From the NCBI GenBank assembly GCA_025360285.1, contig JANYCM010000396.1, positions 1 to 9,917 of the forward strand: a DNA stretch of 9,917 nt, written 5' to 3'. Both the position numbers and the translations under genes were made by a program. The notes below the pieces were generated by a model. That model had not been told where the DNA came from and did no database searches. It saw nothing but the letters and a program-made list of their open reading frames with translations. Below, one piece after another: positions 1-6,243 of the stretch (the first letter of the stretch is position 1; each line of letters begins with the position of its first letter). This stretch comes from Sphingomonadales bacterium (GTDB lineage: Bacteria; Pseudomonadota; Alphaproteobacteria; Sphingomonadales; Sphingomonadaceae).

Positions 1-695
1 GCTTCGGAATAGCTGAGGAACTGCGACACCGGAATCCACTCGCGCAGCACCTTGCCGATGATCGGCGTGCGGCCCATACCGCCGCCGACATAGACGCGGA
101 AGCCCAGCGCGCCGGCGTCGTTCCGGTACAGTTGCAGGCCGATATCGTGCAGTTGAATGGCGGCACGGTCGGTATTGCTGGCGATGACGGCGATCTTGAA
201 CTTGCGTGGTAGGAAGCTGAATTCCGGGTGCAGGGTGGACCATTGCCGGAGCAGCTCGGCATAGGGCCGCGGGTCGGCAACCTCATCGCCGGCGGCCCCG
301 GCGAACTGGTCCGACGAGATATTGCGGATGCAATTGCCGCTGGTCTGGAAGGCATGCATTTCGACCTTCGACAGGTCATCGAGCAGATCGGCGAACTGTT
401 CCAGCTTGATCCAATTGTACTGCAGGTTCTGGCGCGTGGTGAAATGGCCATAATCGCGGTCATAGGTGCGCGCGATATGCGCCAGCATCCGCATCTGGGT
501 GCCAGACAGCGTGCCATAGGGGATGGCGACGCGCAGCATATAGGCGTGCAGTTGCAGATACAGGCCGTTCATCAGCCGCAGCGGCTTGAACTGATCCTCG
601 GTGATTTCATTGCGCAGCCGGCGGCCGACCTGGTCCTTGAATTCGGCGACGCGGGCATCGACGATGGCCTGGTCATATTGGTCGTAACGGTACAT
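1..695 (-). CDS. cysI: Sulfite/nitrite reductase hemoprotein, N-terminal part (runs off the left edge)
   Basis: This is the first 231 residues of an assimilatory sulfite (or nitrite) reductase, the siroheme/4Fe-4S enzyme that reduces sulfite to sulfide in the cytoplasm. The translation opens MYRYDQYDQAIVDARV and contains the substrate-side ferredoxin-like half domain, with HFTTRQNLQYNW (about 85-96), the QTSGNCIRN segment (about 120-128) and a glycine-rich VGGGMGRTPIIGK stretch near the cut end. These match the alphaproteobacterial CysI/NirA-like family. The cysteines that bind the Fe-S cluster and siroheme lie further on, outside the window. The start ATG overlaps the stop of the DUF2849 gene by one base (TGATG), which indicates translational coupling. 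Because cobA, which makes the siroheme precursor, is in the same operon, sulfite is the most likely substrate, but the sequence alone does not exclude nitrite. Confidence 0.93.
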   Translation of the reverse strand, partial: MYRYDQYDQAIVDARVAEFKDQVGRRLRNEITEDQFKPLRLMNGLYLQLHAYMLRVAIPYGTLSGTQMRMLAHIARTYDRDYGHFTTRQNLQYNWIKLEQFADLLDDLSKVEMHAFQTSGNCIRNISSDQFAGAAGDEVADPRPYAELLRQWSTLHPEFSFLPRKFKIAVIASNTDRAAIQLHDIGLQLYRNDAGALGFRVYVGGGMGRTPIIGKVLREWIPVSQFLSYSE

Positions 696-982
696 CAGAT
701 CGCTTCCACGGAAAGACTGCCGCGCGCCAGATCGGCGCGGACGGACGGGCCCGAGGCGCGGACGCGCTCCCGGGTAGTGGTGGGCACAAAACTGCCGGGT
801 GCGCCGGTGACGTCGATCAGCACCGGGTCATTGATGCGTTCTTCGGCTATCAGGCGGGCGACCAGCGCTTCGCCTTCCTCACCGATTTGGGCGGCGTCGC
901 GGATGAAGGGGCTCCAGTCGGAGCCGTTCCACCACAGCACATCGCCGGTTTCCAGGCGATTGCCAGTCAGGATACGGGGCAT
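695..982 (-). CDS. DUF2849 family protein of the sulfite reductase operon
   Basis: This is a 95-residue soluble protein beginning MPRILTGNRLETGDVLWW. It matches the DUF2849 family, short alphaproteobacterial proteins regularly found just upstream of the sulfite reductase gene. Aromatic residues cluster near the N-terminus (LWWNGSDWSPF, about 16-26), and the rest is a helical, charged segment followed by a Thr/Arg-rich tail. There is no signal peptide or membrane segment. The start lies 16 bases inside the end of cobA and the stop overlaps the cysI start by one base, so it is the middle cistron of a tightly packed operon. No biochemical function is known to me. The context suggests a role in siroheme or electron delivery to sulfite reductase, but that is inference. 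No convincing Shine-Dalgarno precedes the ATG, which fits coupled translation from cobA. Confidence 0.88.
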   Translation of the reverse strand: MPRILTGNRLETGDVLWWNGSDWSPFIRDAAQIGEEGEALVARLIAEERINDPVLIDVTGAPGSFVPTTTRERVRASGPSVRADLARGSLSVEAI

Positions 983-1794
983 TTTTGGGCTTTCACTTGG
1001 GTCCCCTCCCGCTTGCGGGAGGGTGCGGTGGGGATGTTGATGCCGAGCGCCGCGACATCGCCGACGACGATCAGCGCCGGCGATTGCACGGCCTCACGCG
1101 CCGTCATGCCGCCCAGATCCGCAAGCAGGCTGCGCAGCACACGCATGTCGGTGTGGGTGGCACGTTCCAGGACGGCGATGGGGGTATCGGGGGCAAGGCC
1201 ATCGGCCATCAGTTTTTCGGCGATGCGGTCAGCGCCCGACACGCCCATGTAGATCACCAGGGTGCGGCCCTTGCCGGCGAGCCCGGTCCAATCCTGTGCC
1301 GCCAGCCCACGGCATTCGCCAGCCACAAAACTGACGATCGAGGCATGGTCGCGGTGTGTCAGTGGCATCTGCGCCGCTGAAGCGCCGCCATTGGCCGCCG
1401 ACACGCCGGGGATGATTTCGACCGCCACGCCGCCGGCGATGCAGGCGTCAACTTCCTCGCCGCCGCGGCCGAAAATGAACGGGTCGCCGCCCTTCAGCCG
1501 GACGACGATGTGCCCGGCGCGCGCCTCGGCGACCAGCAGGGCGCCGATATCGGCCTGGGCCATGGTGTGGCGATCGCGGCGCTTTGCCACCGACACCAGT
1601 CGCGCCGAGTCCGGCACCAGCGCCATGACATCGGCACCAACAAGGCCATCATGGACGATGACATCGGCGTCGGCGATCGCCCGCGCCGCGCGCAGGGTGA
1701 GCAGGTCAGCGGCACCTGGGCCGGCCCCGACAAGCAAGACACGGCCAAGCCGCACGCGGCCGGGATTTCCTAAAGATTTCATTGGCGTTTCCAT
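967..1794 (-). CDS. cobA: Uroporphyrinogen-III C-methyltransferase (SUMT)
   Basis: This enzyme transfers two methyl groups from S-adenosylmethionine to uroporphyrinogen III, giving precorrin-2, the entry step to siroheme. The tetrapyrrole methyltransferase fold is complete: the SAM-binding VGAGPG loop (22-27) followed by DLLTLRA, RLKGGDPFIFGRGGEE (99-114), IIPGVSAANG (127-136), PLTHRD (144-149) and a final SPALIVVGDVAAL strand (238-250). At up to 275 residues it is a stand-alone SUMT, not the fused CysG, and the other half is encoded separately at 4886-5647. The first ATG has no ribosome site. The in-frame ATG at 1782 (residue 5) has GGA seven bases upstream and may be the true start. The last 20 or so residues are read through a GC-rich palindrome and look like a non-homologous tail. 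The gene leads the operon with DUF2849 and cysI. Confidence 0.95.
   Translation of the reverse strand: METPMKSLGNPGRVRLGRVLLVGAGPGAADLLTLRAARAIADADVIVHDGLVGADVMALVPDSARLVSVAKRRDRHTMAQADIGALLVAEARAGHIVVRLKGGDPFIFGRGGEEVDACIAGGVAVEIIPGVSAANGGASAAQMPLTHRDHASIVSFVAGECRGLAAQDWTGLAGKGRTLVIYMGVSGADRIAEKLMADGLAPDTPIAVLERATHTDMRVLRSLLADLGGMTAREAVQSPALIVVGDVAALGINIPTAPSRKREGTQVKAQKCPVS
1004..1023. repeat. REP-like perfect palindrome inside the 3' end of cobA
   Basis: Two 9-base arms (CCCTCCCGC and GCGGGAGGG) flank a TT centre, giving a perfect 20-base inverted repeat followed by a G-rich tail (TGCGGTGGGG). Elements of this appearance are commonly scattered between genes in sphingomonad and related genomes. 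Here the element lies within coding sequence and specifies the basic residues Ser-Arg-Lys-Arg-Glu-Gly of the cobA C-terminus, just before the DUF2849 start. The hairpin could also act on the mRNA between the two cistrons. That it belongs to a dispersed family is inferred from memory of such repeats, since there is only one copy in this window. Confidence 0.6.
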
Positions 1795-1851
1795 CGGGCG
1801 GACTTAGGCGTTCCGGGGTCGGTCGCGCCAGATGCTGCGCTGCAACGCTTT

Positions 1852-1867
1852 CTTGGCCATGGCCAAG
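1852..1867. repeat. 16-base perfect palindrome upstream of the cobA-cysI operon
   Basis: CTTGGCCATGGCCAAG reads identically on both strands. It lies 58 to 73 bases upstream of the annotated cobA start, in the only non-coding stretch in front of the operon. It could be a binding site for a dimeric regulator or a 6-bp stem with a CATG loop in the leader. There is no recognised consensus, so the role is open. Confidence 0.4.
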
Positions 1868-1896
1868 GGCCAATTCCCCATGGCGCGACTAGGTAT

Positions 1897-1960
1897 TGGC
1901 ACGGCAAGTGGCGAAGCCCTGATCGGCAACCTCTTGCGGCTGCTGATCAGGGCCGTGCCA
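1897..1960 (-). terminator. Large hairpin directly downstream of rne
   Basis: Three bases after the rne stop codon the minus strand begins an inverted repeat: TGGCACGGC (1897-1905) pairs with GCCGTGCCA (1952-1960), and CCTGATC (1918-1924) pairs with GATCAGG (1945-1951). The stem is 16 pairs long, broken by a 12-base bulge on one side (1906-1917), with a 20-base loop. Its position fits the 3' end of the rne mRNA. No run of U follows, so it is not a classical intrinsic terminator. It may stabilise the 3' end or work together with Rho. It also separates rne from the cobA promoter region on the same strand. Confidence 0.5.
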
Positions 1961-1963
1961 TGA

Positions 1964-4507
1964 CTAGCCGAAGGTGCGCTGCCACCAGCCCTTTTTGGCC
2001 AGGCCGGTTGGGGCGGACTCGCCGACGGGTTCAGCGACCCTCGCTTCGGGTTCCGGGGCGTCGGCAACCGCAGCGGCCGCCGCCTTGGCTGGCTTTTTGG
2101 CGACGGCCTTGGCGGGTTTCTTCGCCGGGGCTTCGGTCACGACAGCGTCAGCAGGTGCCGCAACGTCAGCCTTGGCCTTGCGCGGCGCGCGCTTTGGCTT
2201 GGCATCCGGAGCGGGTTCGGGGGCCATTTCCACCGCCACGTCAACCACTGGCGCCGCTGTCACCACCTTGGCCTTGCTGGGGCGCTTGCGCGAGCCCTTG
2301 GCAACGGGTTCAGGGGCGACCGGTTCAACAGCCACAGCCGGGGCTTCCGCCACAATCGGCATATCCGGCACCGCCTCCACATCGGCCTTGCGGCGACGCG
2401 AACGCTTGGGCTTGGCGGCGGGTTCGGCATCATCCGGCACGGCGGGGGCCGCTGCCTCGGTCGGTTCACCGGCAACCACATCACGCGGTGCACCATCACG
2501 TTTGCCGCGGCGCCCGCGGCGGCGGCGCTTGCGGTCACCGCGTTCGCGGTTGCCGCGCGCTTCGGTTTCGGCCGGCGTCTCGCCGGCTTGCGCCACGACG
2601 GTGACGTCATCACTGCCATCATCGGCCGGAGCTTCGGCGGCGGTTTCCGCCGGCGCCTCGCCGCCTTCGTCGCGGCCATTGCGGCCGCCACGGCGGCGGC
2701 GCTTGTTGCGGCCACCGCGGTCATTGCGGTCGGCGCGATCACCCTGGGGCCGGTCCTCGCTATCAGCCTCGTCGCCGTCATCGATCTCGTCGTCGGGATC
2801 ATCCTCGATGCGCACCGGTACCGGCAGGGCGCGCATTTCGACCTTCTTGGTCGGTGGCGGGCCGCCGGCATCGATGGCGAAATTCGGCCCGATCAGCGAT
2901 TCATCGGGCACGGTGACGATGGTGACGCCGTAAAGCTCCTCAAGCTCGGCGAGCTCGATGCGCTTGCGGTTGAGGATATAGACCGCGACTTCATCGCCGG
3001 CGCGCAGCGTGAAATCACTGGCGCGGCCACGCAGCGCCTCGGCTTCCAGCGCCCGCAAGGCGGCAAGCGCGGCGGAGGCGACGGAACGCACCATGCCGGT
3101 GCCTTCGCACATCGGGCAGATATGGGTGCTGGCCTCCAATACGCCGGTGCGCAGCCGCTGCCGGCTCATTTCCATCAGGCCAAAGGCCGAAATGCGGCCG
3201 ATCTGGATGCGGGCGCGATCATTGCGCAGCGCGTCCTTCATCGCCTTTTCAACCCGGCGGTTGTTGGCGCTGACCTCCATGTCGATGAAATCGATGACCA
3301 CCAGTCCGGCCATGTCGCGCAGCCGCAACTGCCGGCCGATTTCCTCGGCGGCTTCAAGGTTGGTCTTGGTGGCGGTTTCCTCGATGCCATATTCGCGCGT
3401 CGAACGCCCCGAATTAATGTCGATCGACACCAAGGCCTCGGTCGGGTTGATGACGATATAGCCGCCGGATTTCAGCTGGACGACGGGCTGGTACATGCCC
3501 TCCAATTGCTGTTCGACGCCGAAACGCTGGAACAACGGCACATTGTCCGAATATTCCACCACCTTGGGCGCATGGCCGGGCATCAGCATCGCCATGAAGC
3601 GCGATGCCGCGGCAAAGCCGGCCGCGCCTTCCACCAGCACCTGTTCGATGTCGCGGTGATAGACGTCGCGGATGGCGCGCTTGATCAGGTCCGAATCCTG
3701 ATGGATCAGCGCCGGCGCCGATGACGCCAGGGTGCGTTCGCGGATTTCATCCCATAACCGCGTCAGATAATCGAAATCGCGGCGGATATCTTCGGATGAC
3801 CGCTTCAAACCGGCGGTGCGCACAATGGCACCCATGCCCTGCGGCAGCTTCAGGTCTGCCATGATCGACTTCAGCCGCTTGCGATCGGCCAGATTGGAAA
3901 TCTTGCGCGAAATGCCGCCGCCATGCGCGGTGTTGGGCATCAGCACGCAATAGCGGCCGGCGAGCGACAGATAGGTGGTCAGCGCCGCGCCCTTGGAGCC
4001 GCGTTCTTCCTTGACGACCTGGATCAGCAGCACCTGGCGGCGGCGGATGACTTCCTGGATCTTGTAGCGGCGGCGCAGCGACTGGCGCTTCTTGCGCAGC
4101 GCATCGGTCGGTTCATCATGCTGACCGCCGGTTTCGGCGACTTCGCCATGGCCGGTGTCGCCATCCTCGCCCTCGTCGTCATGGGCGTGGTCATCGCGGT
4201 CGCCGTCATGTTCGGCGGCATATTCGGCTTCCTCGCGCAGCAGAGCTTCGCGGTCTTCGCGCGGAATCTGGTAATAATCGGGGTGTATTTCGGAAAACGC
4301 CAGGAAACCGTGGCGGTTGCCGCCATATTCGACGAACGCCGCCTGCAGCGATGGTTCGACGCGGGTGACCTTGGCGAGGTAGATATTGCCCTTCAGCTGC
4401 TTCCTGTCGGCAGCTTCGAAATCAAATTCCTCGATACGTTGTCCGTTGACGACGGCGACCCGGGTTTCCTCCGGGTGGCGGGCGTCGATCAGCATGCGTA
4501 GTGACAT
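1964..4507 (-). CDS. rne: Ribonuclease E
   Basis: This is the endonuclease that starts mRNA decay, processes rRNA and tRNA precursors, and scaffolds the degradosome. The 847-residue protein has an S1 RNA-binding domain (about 36-190) interrupted by an acidic, low-complexity insert (about 91-137, rich in Asp, Glu and His), as is usual in alphaproteobacteria. The catalytic DNase I-like domain carries the metal-binding aspartates D363 (SIDINSG) and D406 (VVIDFIDM). The zinc link is CPMC at 464-467 within CPMCEGTG. From about 556 the protein is disordered, with Arg/Lys-rich patches (596-613, 652-671, 699-707, 738-747, 770-779) between Ala/Pro/Glu stretches, and a repeated AKKPAK (795-800, 803-808). 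It ends GWWQRTFG, resembling the C-terminal Gly-Trp-Trp motif through which Caulobacter RNase E binds PNPase. GGAG lies seven bases before the ATG, supporting this start. Confidence 0.97.
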   Translation of the reverse strand: MSLRMLIDARHPEETRVAVVNGQRIEEFDFEAADRKQLKGNIYLAKVTRVEPSLQAAFVEYGGNRHGFLAFSEIHPDYYQIPREDREALLREEAEYAAEHDGDRDDHAHDDEGEDGDTGHGEVAETGGQHDEPTDALRKKRQSLRRRYKIQEVIRRRQVLLIQVVKEERGSKGAALTTYLSLAGRYCVLMPNTAHGGGISRKISNLADRKRLKSIMADLKLPQGMGAIVRTAGLKRSSEDIRRDFDYLTRLWDEIRERTLASSAPALIHQDSDLIKRAIRDVYHRDIEQVLVEGAAGFAAASRFMAMLMPGHAPKVVEYSDNVPLFQRFGVEQQLEGMYQPVVQLKSGGYIVINPTEALVSIDINSGRSTREYGIEETATKTNLEAAEEIGRQLRLRDMAGLVVIDFIDMEVSANNRRVEKAMKDALRNDRARIQIGRISAFGLMEMSRQRLRTGVLEASTHICPMCEGTGMVRSVASAALAALRALEAEALRGRASDFTLRAGDEVAVYILNRKRIELAELEELYGVTIVTVPDESLIGPNFAIDAGGPPPTKKVEMRALPVPVRIEDDPDDEIDDGDEADSEDRPQGDRADRNDRGGRNKRRRRGGRNGRDEGGEAPAETAAEAPADDGSDDVTVVAQAGETPAETEARGNRERGDRKRRRRGRRGKRDGAPRDVVAGEPTEAAAPAVPDDAEPAAKPKRSRRRKADVEAVPDMPIVAEAPAVAVEPVAPEPVAKGSRKRPSKAKVVTAAPVVDVAVEMAPEPAPDAKPKRAPRKAKADVAAPADAVVTEAPAKKPAKAVAKKPAKAAAAAVADAPEPEARVAEPVGESAPTGLAKKGWWQRTFG

Positions 4508-4885
4508 AGATTTGCTCCATGGCGCGGCGGCTCTGGCCCGGTGACGGGCGGCGGCGGCGGTGCCTGATGTTGGTGCCCGCGCGGCCGGAATCGGCCCGCC
4601 AGGCGGGATGTGGGTGTGATGAATTAAAGCGGCGGATGATCATCGCCAAGGCCCAGACCGGCATCGCCACACGGGCGGTCCGGCATGAACTTGCTGGCAT
4701 CACGATCATCATTTTCCTTCGTGTCACCCGGCCCTGACCCCGGCCGGGAGATTGGCTCCACAGGGCCCTTCGCCAAACGTTGCCGGGTTAGGACAACAGG
4801 ACGAAAACCCCCTGAACACAGCGGCAAAACCGCTGATATCACATAGGTAGCAGCGCCGGTGCGGCGCGGCAAGAGCGTGTGCGTG
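4508..4885 (-). other. Intergenic leader of rne with several stem-loops
   Basis: These 378 bases between the siroheme synthase gene and rne hold no convincing gene. Read on the minus strand, towards rne, they contain CAGCGG-TTTTG-CCGCTG (4819-4835), CCCGGCC paired with GGCCGGG around an 8-base loop (4727-4748), and CCCGCCTGGCGGG (4599-4611). The hairpins lack U-tracts, so they look like leader structure, not terminators. A weak possible promoter is TTGCCG (4867-4872) spaced 17 bases from TACCTA (4844-4849). Right after the 4727-4748 hairpin, AAGGA precedes two ATG codons that open a frame overlapping the start of rne (see findings). RNase E controls its own mRNA through the 5' leader in enterobacteria. 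A similar role here is inferred, not shown. Confidence 0.4.
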
Positions 4886-5647
4886 TCACGCGCGCAGCAC
4901 CAGCGTCAGCCCTTCCGGCAAGACGACTGGCACCGCGGCCAGCCGTACGGCATCGCGCCGTGCCCGATCGATGATCGCCGCCGGCACCGCGCCTTCCACC
5001 ACCAGCGCGTCGCAGCGGCCTAGCAGCGCCAGCTGGTTGAGCGTCAGATCACCGGGGTCGGCGCTGGTGACGGCGATGGTTCGCAACTCGGTCACCGCGT
5101 CCGATTCGCCGGCCATGGCTGCCGCCACGGCAGCTACCGGATCGGCAAGCGGCCGCAACGGATCAAGCCCGCCGCCTTCGGCCAGGGCGCGTTCCCACAG
5201 CCGGCGCCGGTCGGCGATGCCGGGATGCGCCGCGCTCGCCGCCGCTCGCGCCGCGCCGATGGCCTGTGCCAGCCCGCCGACCGAGGCGGGCAGCAAGGCC
5301 TCCAGCCGGCCGCGCAGGGCGCGGGACAGGCTGGCCGTCGCGCCGCCGGTTGAAACCGCGACCAGCACGGGGGATCGGTCAATGATCGCCCCCATCAGGA
5401 AATCGCTCAGCGCCGGTCGATCGACGACATTGACCAGCAGGCCGCGTGCCCGCAACCGCGCCGCCGCCGCGCCCGCGGCCTCCTCGTCATCCAGCGCGAC
5501 GAACGCGAGCATCCCGTCTGCGTCCTCACCAACAATCACACCGCCCGCCGCCGTCACCAGCCGCGCCTTGGCCGCCGCCGCCTCGCCGTCACCGATGATG
5601 ATGACCGGGCGGCCGGAAAGCGTCAGGAAGATCGGCAGCGTGTCCAT
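4886..5647 (-). CDS. cysG: Siroheme synthase N-terminal-type enzyme: precorrin-2 dehydrogenase / sirohydrochlorin ferrochelatase
   Basis: This corresponds to the CysG N-terminal half (Met8p-like), which oxidises precorrin-2 with NAD+ and inserts iron to give siroheme. The 253-residue product starts MDTLPIFLTLSGRPVIIIG, as family members do, and has a modified nucleotide-binding loop (GDGEAAAAKARL, 19-30). NVVDRP (73-78) holds the equivalent of the catalytic Asp104 of Salmonella CysG (here D76), followed by IIDRSPVLVAVSTGGA (88-103) and LRGRLEALLP (111-120). The Rossmann part is about 28 residues shorter before that Asp than in Salmonella CysG. Residues 191-236 resemble the beginning of a SUMT domain but lack the rest. 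Longer in-frame starts (5731, 5872) overlap the divergent gene and its promoter and lack family similarity. No good Shine-Dalgarno is seen. Its partner methyltransferase is cobA at 967-1794. Confidence 0.85.
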   Translation of the reverse strand: MDTLPIFLTLSGRPVIIIGDGEAAAAKARLVTAAGGVIVGEDADGMLAFVALDDEEAAGAAAARLRARGLLVNVVDRPALSDFLMGAIIDRSPVLVAVSTGGATASLSRALRGRLEALLPASVGGLAQAIGAARAAASAAHPGIADRRRLWERALAEGGGLDPLRPLADPVAAVAAAMAGESDAVTELRTIAVTSADPGDLTLNQLALLGRCDALVVEGAVPAAIIDRARRDAVRLAAVPVVLPEGLTLVLRA

Positions 5648-5657
5648 GGCCGGCGTC

Positions 5658-5674
5658 TGGCGCGCTTCGCGCCA
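5658..5674 (-). repeat. Short perfect hairpin in the leader of the siroheme synthase gene
   Basis: TGGCGCG and CGCGCCA, with a CTT centre on the plus strand, form a 7-bp stem about 11 bases upstream of the start codon of the minus-strand siroheme synthase gene. In RNA it would lie where a ribosome site is expected, and no Shine-Dalgarno is visible there. It could restrain translation or be an operator. Only the symmetry is observed. Confidence 0.35.
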
Positions 5675-5692
5675 AAGCTCAAGCGCCGCTGA

Positions 5693-5720
5693 TTGACACT
5701 TACCGTCTTGCCATAATAAT
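5693..5720 (+). promoter_or_regulatory. Near-consensus sigma-70 promoter for the DUF1453 gene
   Basis: A perfect -35 box TTGACA (5693-5698) is followed after 16 bases by AATAAT (5715-5720), which matches five of six bases of the -10 consensus. Transcription is expected to begin about 6 to 10 bases further on (5726-5730), at or just before the ATG at 5730, so the transcript would have almost no leader. The A/T-rich ATAATAATA (5713-5721) also reads TATTAT on the minus strand and could be a -10 box for the divergent siroheme synthase gene, but no matching -35 was found for that direction. Confidence 0.6.
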
Positions 5721-5729
5721 ACAGTGGCC

Positions 5730-6242
5730 ATGAGCCCTGCCGATCTTTCGCGCCTGTTGCCGATCCTCATCCCGCTGGCGGTGCTTGCCGTCGTGCTGCT
5801 GCGGTCGCGCCGGCAGCAGCGCATTCGCGCGAGCCGGCTGTGGATCGCGCCGCTGTTCGCCGCGCTCGCCATTGGGTCAGGCTTGTATTTTCAACCGCAT
5901 CCGCTGTTTGGCCTGGCGCAATATGCCGTGATGGCGGTGGGGGCAGGGTTTGGCGTCGCCGCTGGCATGGCGCGGGCACACACGCTGCGCCTGAGCCGTG
6001 AACCCGGCAGCGACGTGGTGCTGGCCCAGGCCTCACCTGTTGCCATACTGGTGATCATCGCGCTGCTGGGCGCCCGCATGGCGGTGCGCCAGGGCAGCGG
6101 TGTCGATATGGCAGGCAATCCAGGGCTGGTCCCCGCGCTGTGGCCGGCGACGATCATCGATGCCTCCATGCTCTTCGCGCTGGTGATGATCGTTACCCAG
6201 CGTGTGGTGCTGTGGCGCCGGATTGCCGCGCTGCCGGCGTAG
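5730..6242 (+). CDS. CcdC/DUF1453-type integral membrane protein
   Basis: This is a 170-residue protein with about five hydrophobic segments (8-25, 38-54, 60-80, 102-118 and 138-157) and basic loops such as RSRRQQRIRASR (25-36), so it is an inner-membrane protein. The layout and length resemble the CcdC/DUF1453 family, named after a Bacillus gene next to the cytochrome c maturation gene ccdA. The function of the family is not settled and no catalytic residues can be pointed to. A GTG at 5724 is in frame two codons earlier, but the ATG at 5730 fits the promoter position better. There is no Shine-Dalgarno, consistent with leaderless translation. The gene is divergent from the siroheme synthase gene. 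Its stop is one base from that of the convergent HIT gene, leaving no room for a terminator between them. Confidence 0.75.
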   Translation: MSPADLSRLLPILIPLAVLAVVLLRSRRQQRIRASRLWIAPLFAALAIGSGLYFQPHPLFGLAQYAVMAVGAGFGVAAGMARAHTLRLSREPGSDVVLAQASPVAILVIIALLGARMAVRQGSGVDMAGNPGLVPALWPATIIDASMLFALVMIVTQRVVLWRRIAALPA

Positions 6243-6243
6243 G

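Noticed and set aside
228..1040. A 270-codon plus-strand frame opposite cysI and DUF2849
   Set aside because: The minus strand encodes recognisable conserved proteins across the same span, and the plus frame has no recognisable domain.
1974..2933. Long plus-strand frames of about 200 to 380 codons opposite rne (1960-2604, 1974-2933, 2588-3724, 3923-4501)
   Set aside because: They are antisense to a clearly conserved rne, have low-complexity Arg/Ala/Ser/Gly-rich translations produced by GC-rich codon structure, and resemble no family.
4519..4737. A 72-codon plus-strand frame in the rne leader
   Set aside because: It has no ribosome site or recognisable similarity and a biased composition, and it lies antisense to the structured leader.
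5648..5872. A 75-residue N-terminal extension of the siroheme synthase gene
   Set aside because: It overlaps the divergent membrane-protein gene and its near-consensus promoter, lacks family similarity, and the usual family start (MDTLPIF) is at 5647.
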